Source of the DNA: Epiperipatus broadwayi
Lineage: Eukaryota; Onychophora; Udeonychophora; Euonychophora; Peripatidae
DNA length: 64,000 bases
Assembly: GCA_028023455.1 (NCBI GenBank)
Contig: JAQFVV010000020.1
Location: forward strand, 7,919,092 to 7,983,091
Direction: 5' to 3'
Positions 22,916 through 34,437 of the stretch are shown here, piece after piece (position 1 is the first letter of the stretch; each line of letters opens with the position of its first letter). A program made the translations under genes and the position numbers. The notes beneath the pieces are model-generated. The model saw only the letters and a list, made by a program, of their open reading frames with translations, was not told the DNA's origin and did no database searches.

Positions 22916-22980
22916 TGGGGGTATTCTACAAAGCTTGTTAAGAGTTTGTTTTGCGAGCTCTATATATAATAATTATTATA

Positions 22981-23373
22981 ATATGTTACTTTGTTGTTAC
23001 ATGCTTTCTTGCGTAAAATGAAACTTAATTCATTTGATAGCAGTGGTCTATTTTTTGTTTAGTTATTAATTATAAGTATATCACAAGAATGGGAAACAAT
23101 GCCCTACTATCATGAAAATCAAGTATTATTGCTTGGATAGCTCATTCTGCCTTCAAATAGAGAATATGCATCCTTAGTTATAATATACAAGAGCAAGTCA
23201 TTGTATTTATTCTTGTCCCAGTTGTTGCAAACTCGTATAGAGAAAAGAGAACTGCTTTTATTTATAATACTATATTAAGCTGGATGGAACAAATATTGTG
23301 TTCTATTACAAAATTATTATTGTTCTTATTATGTATTAATGTTGATAATTATTTTTTGAATATTATTTTTTAG
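22981..23373. other. Putative intron upstream of ABC exon
   Basis: No coding similarity. It ends in a T-rich tract and TAG immediately before the exon at 23374, as expected for a 3' splice site. Confidence 0.5.
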
Positions 23374-23485
23374 GAAGTGGGATTATTAACCTGTGGAGTA
23401 ATTTTTTTGTGTATAAGTAGTGCTGCCCAAATGGTAGCACCTTTGTTTTTTGGAAAAGTTGTTGATGCTGCACAGAATTCATTGA
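23374..23485 (+). CDS. Internal exon of an ABCB-type ABC transporter
   Basis: This 112-bp block is bounded by a T-rich tract plus TAG (23371-23373) and by GTAAG (23486-23490), so it reads as an internal exon. It encodes EVGLLTCGVIFLCISSAA followed by QMVAPLFFGKVVDAAQNSL. The hydrophobic run plus the AP-FFGK-VDA segment matches the first transmembrane helix and following loop of half-transporters of the ABCB group. It is most like the mitochondrial ABCB10 type as I remember it (AP-F-GK-ID). Such proteins sit in the inner mitochondrial membrane as dimers. No other exon of the gene was recognised nearby, so introns must be long or the gene may be broken. Assignment to ABCB10 over ABCB8 or ABCB9 is tentative. 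Confidence 0.6.
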
Positions 23486-25464
23486 GTAAGATATTTATTT
23501 TATTTATATATGTACACTTACTTACGAATATTGTTTTCAGGATGCCCCTGTATGTAGTTGTTTGTTAAGATTATGGCACTCATGTGTCGATTGAATATCA
23601 ATCTTCATCAACTAGGTAAATAAAAAATATATAATCAATAATTTATTGCTTAGCAGGTCATAAGAAGTTCAAGTACAAAAGTGATAGTTGGAGCCACAAT
23701 TCAAGAATCTTGAGCTTCAAAGACCACTACTGTCTTACGGCAGTAAGTAGTGCAAGGAATGATCTGAGTGTTTAGAGCTGATAATTAATTATTATTAAAG
23801 ATGCAGAAAACACTAGAATGCATCCAAAAACAATTTTCACATATCATATGCTCAAAGTGAGACTGTACCATTTCTTTAAAATATTGTGACTAATATCTAC
23901 ACCTCTTTTTCAAAGTAAATTATTTTTATATTTCACAAAATAACTTTGTATAATATCGTTCAATTCAAGTAAACTATGTATTTTCATATATACTTGATTA
24001 TCCAAATAATCTGATTCTTTAAGCCATCTGTTAATTCCAATTATTTTTGTACAATAGAAGTATTTCTGGTACTTGTGCATTTACAATTAAACCAAGGTGG
24101 CAACCTGTATTTTTCATAAATCTATGATTTTAGGGTTCTGCAAAAAATGTTCACAAAAAAATGCCTGCTAAGAAACATCATAATTTCATTTTATTTTTTA
24201 TTATTGTTATTTTTAAAAAAGAAATTATTGTGGAAAAATTAATTACAATATTTACAATTTATTTTCTTTTTTTCTTTGGGGGGTGGAGGTGGATTAATTT
24301 ATTAACAGAAAAATGAAAAAAATATATAAATATAATATTTACGCTTTATTTCTGTCAGCCGCATGCAGTTACATCATGACTATTAATGCACATTTTTGGG
24401 AGGGCAGGATTCAGTACCTTTGGAAAAAGTCCACTGCATTACATTACATGATATGGAGGTCCCAAATTTTTATCATTATGCTAATTTACCAAAACTGCTG
24501 ACAAAAAGAAACATGCTACCAAAGTATGACAATGTTGTCACTTCCCATGCTACAATGTAGGTAAAAGCAAAAAAAAAAAAATGAAATAAAGTTTCTTAAT
24601 GACATTTATTCAAATTTATTCCTTTTTTTAAATTTAACAATCAATTTATTAATTTTGTTTTAATTTAACAACTAACACATATTCAGTAGATTGTAGGCCC
24701 TTGAAACTGTATATTTATCAAAAATACAGGCAGCCATATTGGTTTACTTGAAAACTCACAAGTACCATATTTTAGATACCTTAATTGTGTTTCTGAGATT
24801 TAATAAATATAAACAAAAGTAAGAAATGCTGACAACTTGTAATAAGAAAATTATAAAGCAGGTGTATTTTAGAAATAGCTCAAATTTCTTGTGTATATTT
24901 AGTTAGTAACTATATTTTAACTTAAAACTTTTTAAAAAAATGTGAAATAAAATGGTGGAAAGGGAAAAGTAGACAAATAGAATGAGATCTGAAGAAGACT
25001 GCTAGGAACAGTCGAAACTGTAATTAAAATAATAAATATTTTTTATTTAAAAGGTGTAAAAAGATTGTGATTATTTTTTAAGGATATATTGTTGTATATC
25101 AAGAAGAAAAATTATGAAAGAGGAAGAAGTGTTTAAAAATGTTGTTTGTTCTAATCCATTTATATAAAAATCTACTCTTTCATCACAATAGCTTCTATTA
25201 ATCTTGGTTCTCTTCCAAAATATACTATTTTATCTACCCAATTTGATCTTTTATTTATAATGAATCCCACTCGGCGTTTGCTTTTTTTACTTATGGATTA
25301 CATGTGTGAATACATAAGGTGTGACATTTTAATTCCCAGAATGGCTACATAATAATGTTGGCCATGATGTAATTGTAGCGAAATCATACATAAGTAATAT
25401 ATGTATAAATTTCAAGCTGATAAAAACAGTAGCTACAAGATAGATAATAATAAAAGTAAGCGAT
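23486..25464. other. Putative intron or intergenic DNA
   Basis: No further ABC exon was recognised. A hairpin-like ctgaagaagactg...cagtcgaaac at about 24991-25020 probably marks the end of an old repeat. The 62-codon frame at 24313 is unsupported. Confidence 0.4.
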
Positions 25465-26230
25465 CAATATTTTGAGCCACATATTAACATTGAATTTTCT
25501 GAAAATCAAAAAGCACTTGTTAAACATTACAATTGTTGAAAGTGGCATATGGGAAAGATGATATGAAAAAGTTGGATGTATTTGAATGGCATTTGTAATT
25601 CAAAGGTGGGTGAGAGCATGTGACTCATGTTTTCAGAAATGGATAGACAAAAACAACTCTGACTAACATTAATAGATTTGAGAGTTGTAGATTAATCAAG
25701 AATCAGTTAAGGTACTTTTAACAGGGGAATTGAGCATGAAAAATATTTCTGAAAAGTTTGGATTTTAGATCTTAATGGATGAATAGAAACAGCATTAGCT
25801 TGAATTTGCAACTGATTTTTCTTCAAATACACTGTTGTTTCCAAGAATAATCACATGTGATAAAACTCGATGCTTCTAATATACTCCAGCAATAAAACAT
25901 CAGAGCATGCAGTGTAAATCTCTGGGTTTACTGTGTTCTAAAAAATGTACAAATATCGTACACAATTTAAGAATTGCTGATGTGTTTCTTTGTTTATAAA
26001 GAAATACTTCGCCAAGAATTTATTGAACAGATGCAAAACATCAGCCAACAATATTATTTAAAGATGTTGAAGAGATTATGAAATTCCTAGAAGAAAAAAA
26101 GGATCTGAATTGCAACCTGAAATCACCATGACAATGTATTGAATAGCAGTTTATTTACATTGGCAGAATTTCTGACTTAAAAAACAATCACTTAATTAGA
26201 TGTCTTGACTATTTCACCTGATTTAGCTCT
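25465..26230 (+). pseudogene. Mariner-like transposase relic 1
   Basis: Across several frames the translation follows a mariner transposase in order: VFEWHL-FKGG near 25580 (the N-terminal helix-turn-helix region), TKTTLTNIN near 25655, then CDKTRCF near 25845 at the place of the first catalytic Asp segment (normally GDETW-F), KHQSMQCKS near 25900, a VN-Q-YL block near 26040, and SPDLAL near 26215. Many stops and frameshifts. The end of the transposase after SPDLA is missing, and no TIR was identified. Confidence 0.7.
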
Positions 26231-26331
26231 GTTATTTATAGCTATTTTCAAAATTAAAAGCTGCACTGAAAGGATGAAGATTTTCAAATATAACTGATAT
26301 AAAAACAAAATGTGAAATAGGTACTCTACAG

Positions 26332-26861
26332 CAGTGGTCTTCAACCTTTTCACACCTGCGGACCGATAAAAATAACGATAAGGTTCCGCGGACCAGCAAA
26401 AATAAGGATAAGATTTCGCAGACCGGCAGAAGTCTATAGATAAATTTTCTTCAAGATAAGCATAATTGTTATAACTGATCAAAACAAAAATGTTAAATAT
26501 ATAAGATAAAGTTTTATATATATATATGGAGTTTATATAATAAAAAAACTTTTTTTTAAATTTTTTTAGAAAAGTAATAAAAAATTTAATTACACCCCCC
26601 CCCCCATAAACATCTGTGATAACTAAAAAAACAAATTAATTTATGAATGATTGATTAGATTTTGGTTTCATTCTGTTTTCTTTTTTTTTTAATTGGGTAA
26701 AAATGAGATGAAAAAATAAATAAAAATTGGCTATATTAATTAAAAGTTTAAACTCTTATTATTTATTATTACAAACTTTTTACTGCTTGTCTAGCACGCA
26801 GACCTGCAGAAAAGTTCCGCGGCCCAGTGCCAGGCCGCAGACCAAGGGTTGAAGAACACTG
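26332..26861. mobile_element. hAT-type MITE, 530 bp, 8-bp TSD
   Basis: Terminal inverted repeats cagtggtcttcaacc and gggttgaagaacactg bound the element, and ctctacag is duplicated on both sides (26324-26331 and 26862-26869). The 8-bp duplication and the CAGTG-type end are characteristic of hAT transposons. The interior has no transposase; the open frames at 26192 and 26769 are shadows of its ends. Confidence 0.9.
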
Positions 26862-26869
26862 CTCTACAG

Positions 26870-27459
26870 TATTCCAGAAAATAAGTTTCAGGTCTGCTTT
26901 CAGAAAGGTAAACACACCATCTAATTCAGTGTGTAGATGTACAAGGGGAGCACTTTGAAAGTTATAATAGCCACTAGTGTACAGTTTATCGCATATATTT
27001 TTTAAAGATGCATTCTTGAAATTAATTTGCCACATCTATAAATATAATAGAAACTTACTCAATTTAAAAAAAAATATGGAGGAGTGGAATAATAAAATTT
27101 ATGAAATATTATTTTGAATTAGTGACTCACTTTATTTTACTTCAGAATTTTTATTGTAAGATACAATAATCAGTGGACACGAGATGGTATATAGTAATAC
27201 TTTATCAAAGTCCCCAAATCACTTTCTAGCTGTTGATTTTAATGAGAACAAATCTAGCATCACTGTACTTCATTTACATTATTCAAACTATTAAATGGTC
27301 ATATAAAATATGATGCCTCTTATTGAAGTAGGCCAGCATCCAGAAACTAATCTCAGGATTTGAACATAATACAACCATTAAATACCTAATGATTACTCAT
27401 GTTTCACTATAGTTAGCTTTAGAGTAAAGTAAACTGAGGAAGTGTGATATTATCAGACT
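26870..27459. other. AT-rich DNA, no clear feature
   Basis: A segment at 27322-27362 (gaagtaggcc...gaaactaatctcagg) faintly recalls the F2 hammerhead but lacks core bases. Nothing else is recognised. Confidence 0.4.
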
Positions 27460-29760
27460 TTATGAACTTAGAAGAAAAAGTGGAAAGACAATTGATTACA
27501 ATTATTGGCATAAGTAGAATGGACTACTCATAAATTAAAGATTAAAGAACAACATTGTGCCAATTACTGATACATCTGGTAGAATGGTAAAATTAATATA
27601 ATATACTAAATGCAGATAATTCAGTGTTATACTTTAAGAATATATCATTGTGATGAAATAAAAGATGCTTTTTATTAGGACAAGTAACTTTTTAAAAGTG
27701 TCATTAATGTTAGAATTGGACAGCAATTAGAGATGAAAATTCTACAAGTAAATTGTTATGGACATAGAAATAAGAGAGGATACAAACTTGTGGAATTTGC
27801 AGAATAATTGTGTATTATGAATTTATTTTTTGAAAAAAAGTACCAGAAATTCAAATGAAGATAGAATGGAATTGGATTATATTTTGTCTAATAGAAAATA
27901 TAAGAGAGGGCACTTAAAAGATACCAGAATTGTTCTCTGGAGGATGAGCATATTGTAGTACATGCTTCTGCTGATAGATGTGTTTTTTGAGGACCAAGCC
28001 ACGATGCCACATAGTACTTTTTTTTAAGTATCTCAGGGGAAAACATAATGCTTGAAACAGCTTATAAACAAACTGCTCTTAGGAAAATACAAGTTTATGA
28101 GTGTGGAAGTGTCAAATTCACCATGTCTTAAAAAAGCATGATAAGTAAAGTCCAATGTCAAGATGCTGCTCATTTTTTTTTTGTGTTGTTGATGTTGCAA
28201 ATGGCATTATTCACTTAGAATTTATTCATAACAATCAGGCATTTAACTAAAAAATTCTGAAATATGTGATGTGATAAAATGAAAATGTCATGATTTGTAG
28301 CAAAGTGGGGAGTGCAAGCTTCACCACAACAATGTTCTAGTGCATGAAAGCTTGAGTGTCAAATAATTTTTATTAGAAATGTGACCCAGCTTTTATCAAT
28401 CAGCTGTATTCACCCGATTCTACTCCATGCAACTTCTTTTTTTATTCTCCCAAATAAAAAATACCTCTAAAGAAAATGTTTTTCTGACTTGGAAATGATG
28501 AAGAAAAAACAATGGAGGCATTAAAAAAAATCACTTTGCAAGATTATTTATAACTACTTCAAACATTGGAAATCACATTTAGAATGGTACATTGCATCAA
28601 ATGGATGATATTTTGATGGCAGTTCAATTTGTAAGACCTAAAAATAAATACACAATTTTTATTGCAAAATTCTAGTGTTTTTTTTTTAATATTCTCATAT
28701 ATATATATGTTTCCAAGATTATAATGTTTCTAATGAATTTAGCACTGGGAATGATGATTATTGAGTGCGATGAAAGATACAAATATGTTAATGCAAAGCT
28801 AGAGATATAAATAGTATTAAGAAAGACAGTACAAGTATTGACAGTTAATATCCCTTCAATGAATTTAAATTAAAACTTGCAGATCATTTTAAGATATTAA
28901 CAGACTGCAAAGATTGTCCAGATAAAAAGACAACTGATAATTTACAAAGAACTGCTACATAAGTAGCTAAATGCCATGGTACTATAGGTAAAACCTAAGG
29001 ATAAAGTGGTTTAATAGTTGAATAATTTGAATTTTAGGAAGTTGTTCGAGTGAGATATTAAAAAAAGATTAATATTGCCAAAAGAGCCATTTACCAAGAA
29101 GAAAAAAAATATGGGCAATAAATACGAGTTGTTCCTATATATAGGATTTGTAGATTATGAAAAAGCATTTGATTTTCTAGTCATTCTTTTAGTGATTCAA
29201 GATTTTGTTCAGAATATCAAATTCTGAAGAATGTTATAAAAATGCAAGAAACGTGATTAGATTACATGATGATGCTAAAAGATTAACCTTGATAAGTATG
29301 GATTAAAATACGAAACTAAAGGAATAATATAAGTAAGATTACTTAAGTTATCTAAATTTGGCAAATTAAAGTGCAAAGTTTATCAGATGAAAGCAAAAAA
29401 GACTTAATATTTGATGATTTTTAAAAAAAAAAAAATTGAAAATAGTAATAGTAAATTAGAAGTTAAGTATAATTATCTTGGTCAGATTATTGTTACAAAT
29501 AGAAACGTAATGAATGAAAAACAAAAAAAGTCAAATAAAAGTTTTTAATTATAATATTTATCAGTACTTACTAATGAATCTGAGATTTGGCATTGAATAA
29601 CGCTTTACAGAGATTCCAATTCACACAATGAAATATGGAGAGTTGTGTGGTAGATGTGATATGGAAGAATTGGGTGTCAAATTCGTAATTAGAAATCAAA
29701 GAGTTATCGGCAACCTGATTGAAAGAATTAAAAAGCTAAGATGGAGTTAGATAAATATAA
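27460..29760 (+). mobile_element. Degenerate endonuclease-RT LINE, interrupted by mariner
   Basis: The order of domains is endonuclease, insertion, then reverse transcriptase. The endonuclease part (about 27460-27930) shows GYKLVEFAE after an RN-RG-type segment and a D-I-L-NRK ending, as in LINEs often labelled craniofacial-development-protein-like. RT traces follow at 29.1-29.75 kb, with FVDYEKAFD (about 29143-29172) as the first catalytic block, then YNYLGQII near 29475 and an ERIKKLRW ending near 29730. The clade could be RTE-like but is not settled. No intact frame remains. Confidence 0.7.
28020..28690 (+). pseudogene. Mariner-like transposase relic 2, internally deleted
   Basis: A short N-terminal piece, ETAYKQTALRKIQVYE (about 28045), is followed directly by the catalytic half. 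KSNVKMLL is near 28150. The H-NN segment near 28325 (KLHHNN) stands where mariners have HHDNA. Then come LSVK and, near 28560, YFKHWKSHLEW-IASNG, the characteristic mariner C-terminus. The middle of the N-terminal domain and the first catalytic Asp block are missing. It lies inside the LINE between its endonuclease and RT parts. Confidence 0.7.
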
Positions 29761-29764
29761 ATAG

Positions 29765-30124
29765 TTTATAATAAATTACTTGGTGAAATTTTGATGAGTG
29801 ATTTATTATAGATATTGTAGCATACATTTCTTTCATATTTAACATTGAATATTTTGATATGATTTTAAAAAATATAATGTACAAACAATAACTTGTTATG
29901 AATGATTAACTTTTTTCAATCTATTAAATTATTTAACCATCTTCTTCAGAATTATAAATGACTGAATATACTGCATATTATTTTAATGTTTTATCAGATA
30001 CAAATTTATAATAATTTTTTAAAATTACGTTTAATTGTTAAATCATCAACATGCAAATAATGCATAAACATATATTTATCTGCATCTTATATATCTGTAT
30101 GTATAATAGTACAAAGTATCCATG
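29765..30124. other. AT-rich intergenic DNA, no feature recognised
   Basis: Nothing recognised between the LINE relic and the SINE. Confidence 0.4.
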
Positions 30125-30139
30125 AACTTTATAGATATA

Positions 30140-30255
30140 GTCAAGCGTTGTTAGCTGAGAGGTCAGTGCCGCTGCCTTGCAAGCAAGCAGTTGGTTGCAG
30201 ACGGTTGTTGCGGGTTCGCATCCCGGCCGATGCTGTGACATATGTAAAAAAAAAA
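30140..30255 (+). mobile_element. tRNA-derived SINE with 15-bp TSD
   Basis: aactttatagatata is duplicated at 30125-30139 and 30256-30270. The body starts gcgttgttagctgagagg (30145), has an enlarged anticodon/variable region, a T arm cgggttcgcatcccgg, then gatgctgtgacatatgt and oligo-A. It is the same subfamily as the SINEs at 3.86 and 31.0 kb. The open frames here are shadows. Confidence 0.9.
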
Positions 30256-30270
30256 AACTTTATAGATATA

Positions 30271-30966
30271 AATCTTGAAAATTTAATGAGGTCTTCCATA
30301 TATTTTTCAATTGGAAACTTGGCCACGATGCAACTTTAGCACGCAATCAATTAAAGACTGGATTGGAAATTGATATTACTTCATCTATCTATCCTATTTT
30401 TATTTATCTTTTGACTTATAGGGGTTAGACCAAAAAATATTTCAGTTTTTAATTTAGTTTATTACAAGTTGCTTGCTTAGTTGCATTACATTCTGAAGTT
30501 TCTCATTACACTTTCAATATTTATAAATACATATAGTTATGTACATCTAAATACTTAAACATATACTTCAATTTCAATTTTTTTTTATCCGTGATTAATT
30601 ATCAAATATAAGATTTTTTATAAATATAAAATATTTATCATTTTAAAAAATTACAGTTAAAAGTGCTATTATAAAACTATCATTTTATTTTAGATAAGAG
30701 AACAGACTCTTCTATTCTTCTTGCAATTTGTTTTAATTAGTTTAATCAACTTTGAACACTATAAAAATTTGGAGGGGAAAAATCTCTCATTTTTCATTTT
30801 ATTACTGTAATTGCAAACTTATTAAGTTTTCATCCACTACTTTTTACCTTTAAATTCTACTAGTAGAAACACAAACTTTCAAATATAATGTTATATATAT
30901 ATAATGTTTCAAATATTGCATGATTTAAAAACAAATACATTTCATTATATCATAGCAAAAAATATG
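30271..30966. other. AT-rich intergenic DNA, no feature recognised
   Basis: No coding, RNA or element signal recognised. Confidence 0.4.
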
Positions 30967-31071
30967 TTTTTTTTTTTTAAGTGTCATAGCATCGGCCGGG
31001 ACGCGAACCCGCAACCCGGGCAATTGGCTGCAAGTGCAAGGCAGTCGCGCTGACCTCTCGACCACCAATGC
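30967..31071 (-). mobile_element. tRNA-derived SINE
   Basis: Minus strand: gcattggtggtcgagagg (5' end at 31071), anticodon region, cgggttgcgggttcgcgtcc, gatgctatgacact and oligo-A (oligo-T on the plus strand at 30967-30978). Close to the truncated copy at 4703-4803. No TSD was read with confidence. Confidence 0.85.
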
Positions 31072-31074
31072 AAG

Positions 31075-32202
31075 ACGAAAAAAAAAGTTTTTTATTGAAA
31101 TAAAGAAATAACTAATTTTATTTTATTTTTGCACAAAAAGTTTACATTTTAAGTTCAAACTTATTAATAATTAAAAATGTAGTCTCATGTATTTAAAAAG
31201 AATTTGAAGATAAACTTTGAATTTACTAACTTAGGTATGTTGAACTTATATAAAGATTCTTGTTTTACAATCCATGTATTGACACTCCTCTGATCAACTC
31301 ATATTAGTTTAAAATTTTTATTCTCTAGCCAATAATAGCTAGATATCAATATATTGACCATCTAGCTGGATTGGCTATACATTAAGTATTTGGGGAAAAA
31401 ATCATAAACCTCCTGGAAAAATTTTTCAAAATTCCATTTTCAATCTGGACTGAAATAATATGAGTGTAGTGGATGGATATGTTAACCACTATCTCACACC
31501 CTTATTGATTGTTAGTACAGTAATTGCAATCATTTCTTGCTATAAATCTGTTATCAATATTTTACTGCATATATCTTCAAATCACCACATATTAAGGCAT
31601 TATGTAGAAAGAGTATTATTGGATTTCATCATAACAGCTAATATACTAAGATTCAATATAAACAAGACATTTATTTAATATAGCACAATGTTTTATAATC
31701 TGTAATATTAATAAGCCAATAAGCTAATGCACATGCGCTTTGTAGATGTTGTTATATAAATGAATAATCCCACTTTCCAAACACAAGATAAAGTCTTTGG
31801 GAAAAGATAGAATGAATCCATCTATCTTTTCGACCCAAACGTTTATGTATGGGCAAATCTTAAGTGTTTGGAAATGAGAGTGTGAAGATGTTAATTGATC
31901 ACTTTAAATTACTTTTTTACAATGTGAATGAATGACACTTTTTTTGTTTGTTTTTTAAGGATGAAATGGTGTGGTTGAATGATTGGCATTTTGATAAATA
32001 ACCTACCTATGTATTTGTAAATATTTGAACTAAGCATCACAAAGTTGTTATAAATACAAAAATAACTTTCTTTTTGGTAGATTTCTTTTTGATATTTATA
32101 AAATATTAGAAATTGTGTTAAAATTTTATAAATTGTTAAAATGTATTAGAGGGAAGTATCCTTTATTAAGCATTAAATGAAATAACAGATCAGTAAATGT
32201 TT
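31075..32202. other. AT-rich intergenic DNA, no feature recognised
   Basis: The 72-codon frame at 31460-31678 has a hydrophobic stretch but no family resemblance or splice context that I recognise. I do not call it a gene. Confidence 0.35.
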
Positions 32203-32660
32203 GACTATTTCCAGCATCTAATATTAGATGTTGAATGTCTATTAAAAAATTCCAACTTAATTTAAATTATTTATTAAGGCATTTAACTATTAGTAATAGG
32301 ACACAGATTAGTATATAACACAATGTTTCAAGTAGTATTCTTCTTCTTTCTTCTTCAAGTGTTGTTTGGCTTAACCAATGACAATATTAGCATGGGAATT
32401 TAATTTGGGCCTTGAGAGCTGGTTAAAACATTAAATTCAATACTCATGATCTAAAAGTCCAGGTTTGGTTTCCATGCTAGTACTAACACTGGTCAGACCA
32501 GCAACATCTGAAGAAGAGATAAGAATACTATTCGAAATGCTGTATTATATGATAATCTTTGTGCTACAACTAATGGTTGAATGTAATTGAAAAGTTTAAA
32601 TAAAGTTCGAATTTTTCCAAAGAACATTCAATATTCAATATTAGATGGTAGAAGTAGTCT
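32203..32660. mobile_element. F5 foldback element, second copy
   Basis: Inverted arms start at gactatttcc and end at the complement near 32655. The arms share agtattcttc, the cagcaacatctgaagaag block and the aaataaagtt block with the copy at 11.7 kb. The tRNA-like T arm reads aggtttggtttccatg, a decayed box B. Confidence 0.75.
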
Positions 32661-32726
32661 AAAATATAATTATTATTAAAAAGTCATCATCACAAACCTT
32701 CAGACAAACACCAAGATATTAGATTA

Positions 32727-32912
32727 AACCACTAAATGTCACATGATCACCATTTTTTATGCTTGCTCATAACTGTTATTAAAACAGACAAAAACTCTCC
32801 ATACAGTAGTAGTCACTAAATAGGGATTTTATGCCCCAGTCTTCTGGCATCCATTGATTACTCTGGCTTGCACTGGGTGGCACTACTGTATGGAGAGTTT
32901 TTGTCTGTTAAA
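32727..32912. mobile_element. F2 foldback copy, 11-bp TSD
   Basis: atattagatta is duplicated (32716-32726 and 32913-32923). Arms and left-end tail match the element at 7.2 kb, in the same orientation. The hammerhead segment is deleted and replaced by a short junction near 32805. Confidence 0.85.
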
Positions 32913-33107
32913 ATATTAGATTATGTGGATATATATAATAGCCAACAATCCAATATCATTGATAAGTTGGTTATTAGATTTGATATCTAACATTTTATTC
33001 ACATAGAGTTAAATAAAGGATATTTAAAGATTGCTTGTTTATTGGGGAAAATGAGGATAGGAGAGAATATTGGAACTAATAAATCAGCTTTTATTAAAAT
33101 AGAATAG

Positions 33108-33651
33108 TATTATTTTTATAAAGCGCAGTCGATATTGAAATAATTGAGAGAGTGCAAATCTCTCAAGCGCTTATGTCTACAACCAGCCAATCAAATCTTA
33201 AGCACTGGGACAGAGAATTTAATAAGAAAAAAGCAGTTCCACTCTCTTCTTTACTTGCCCCAGTGCTTAAGATTTGATTGGCTGGTTGTAGTCATAAGCG
33301 CTTGAGAGATTTGCATTCTCTCAATTATTTCAATATCGACTGTGCTTTATAAAAATAATATTATTTACATATATTGCTGCAAATTTATAACATCAAAAAA
33401 CTACTGCATAGTAAATTGAAAGATTTCATGCTGTATATTTATAATTTGAACTCAGTGAATTAAGTGTGATGATATTTAAGATTCATGCTTTCAAATATAA
33501 GTACTTTGGACTGGCTTGGATATATATTAAGACAAGTAAAGAAGAGAGTGGAACCGCTCTTTTGTTATTAAATTCTGTCCCAGTGCTTAAGATTTAATTG
33601 GCTGGTTGTAGTCATAAGCGCTTGAGAGATTTGCACTCTCTCAATTATTTT
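33108..33651. mobile_element. Composite foldback: inverted arm, direct arm, spacer, direct arm
   Basis: The first 260 bp (about 33103-33365) are a near-perfect palindrome whose arms contain gcacagtcgatattgaaata and cagtgcttaagatttgattg. After a spacer, the direct arm recurs at about 33531-33651. The word aaaatagaatag flanks the whole (33096-33107 and 33652-33663), a 12-bp TSD. The order inverted-direct-spacer-direct is that of the PLE at 6.5 kb, although the arm sequence is unrelated and no hammerhead was found. Confidence 0.75.
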
Positions 33652-33663
33652 AAAATAGAATAG

Positions 33664-34437
33664 ATGAAAAATATGTCAACATTGAATGAAGATTTGATGA
33701 TTGTAAATTGGGATTAATAGAGGAAAGAAGTACATGAGTTTACAGTACTATAAACATGTTTCAAAAGGAATAAATGTTCAATTTGGTTAACTGAGTTTCT
33801 GGATATATTCCTATTTAGAAAATTTTGGCTTCATCTAAGGGGAAGTCATTTTATATCTCATCACATATTATAAATTGCAGCTATTCAGTATTTTCATTTA
33901 AAATTATATAATTATTTGTAAAAATAATTTACTAATTGAGAAAAATAAATTCAATTTGGAAATAAATAAAAAATAAATTATTTTTGGATATAAAAGGACG
34001 ATGTCTTCTTAAAAAAAAATTGTGCATCTCTAATATATATACATGCTTTATTCAAATATTTTGACATTGGGAATTTTCTTTGACATTGGGAACACACAAA
34101 TGAACATATGCACACAAACCTATCTATATATGCAACCCCACCCAGATGACCAGATGAATTGGGCAAAAATGTTTTTTTAACTTCTATTCTCCTTTAAATA
34201 TATTAAACTCTAAAAACTGATAATAATAATAATAAGAAATTAAAAATAATATTTATTACATTGATAAAAAAAGCATTATTATTATAAATATATTGTTTAT
34301 AGGTACTGTAAATATATAATTAGTTGAAGCACTTTTAATTCTTCGTGCACTATGTTTTCTAAAAATTGACTAATCTCAACCTGGAGGCTTGGTTAATTTT
34401 TTCATTAACAGTACTGTAACATTTAAAAATTTTAGAG
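33664..34437. other. AT-rich intergenic DNA, no feature recognised
   Basis: Nothing recognised before the LINE. Confidence 0.4.

Larger units (their letters stand above)
22159..22968. mobile_element. 810-bp foldback element with two hammerheads (family F1)
   Basis: ataattattata occurs at 22147-22158 and 22969-22980, a likely 12-bp TSD although it is AT-rich. The outer arms pair: agctcacaaaacaaactctt near 22230 with the complement at about 22945. The centre (22540-22660) is a second palindrome made of two copies of the element's end, atcaagtcagatgtcacatg and its complement. So the element contains at least two units in opposite orientations. Each outer arm holds one hammerhead motif. The second copy, at 46.6 kb, has the same end sequence. 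Confidence 0.8.

Noticed and set aside
24990-25022. ctgaagaagactg...cagtcgaaac resembling a hammerhead core
   Set aside because: There is an extra base before stem II, no NUH triplet after a stem III, and no stem I pairing. Possibly the end of an old repeat.
27322-27362. Faint similarity to the F2 hammerhead (gaaactaatctcagg)
   Set aside because: The CTGANGA core is not present; only the 3' half is alike.
31460-31678. 72-codon frame with a hydrophobic segment
   Set aside because: No family resemblance, no splice or promoter context.
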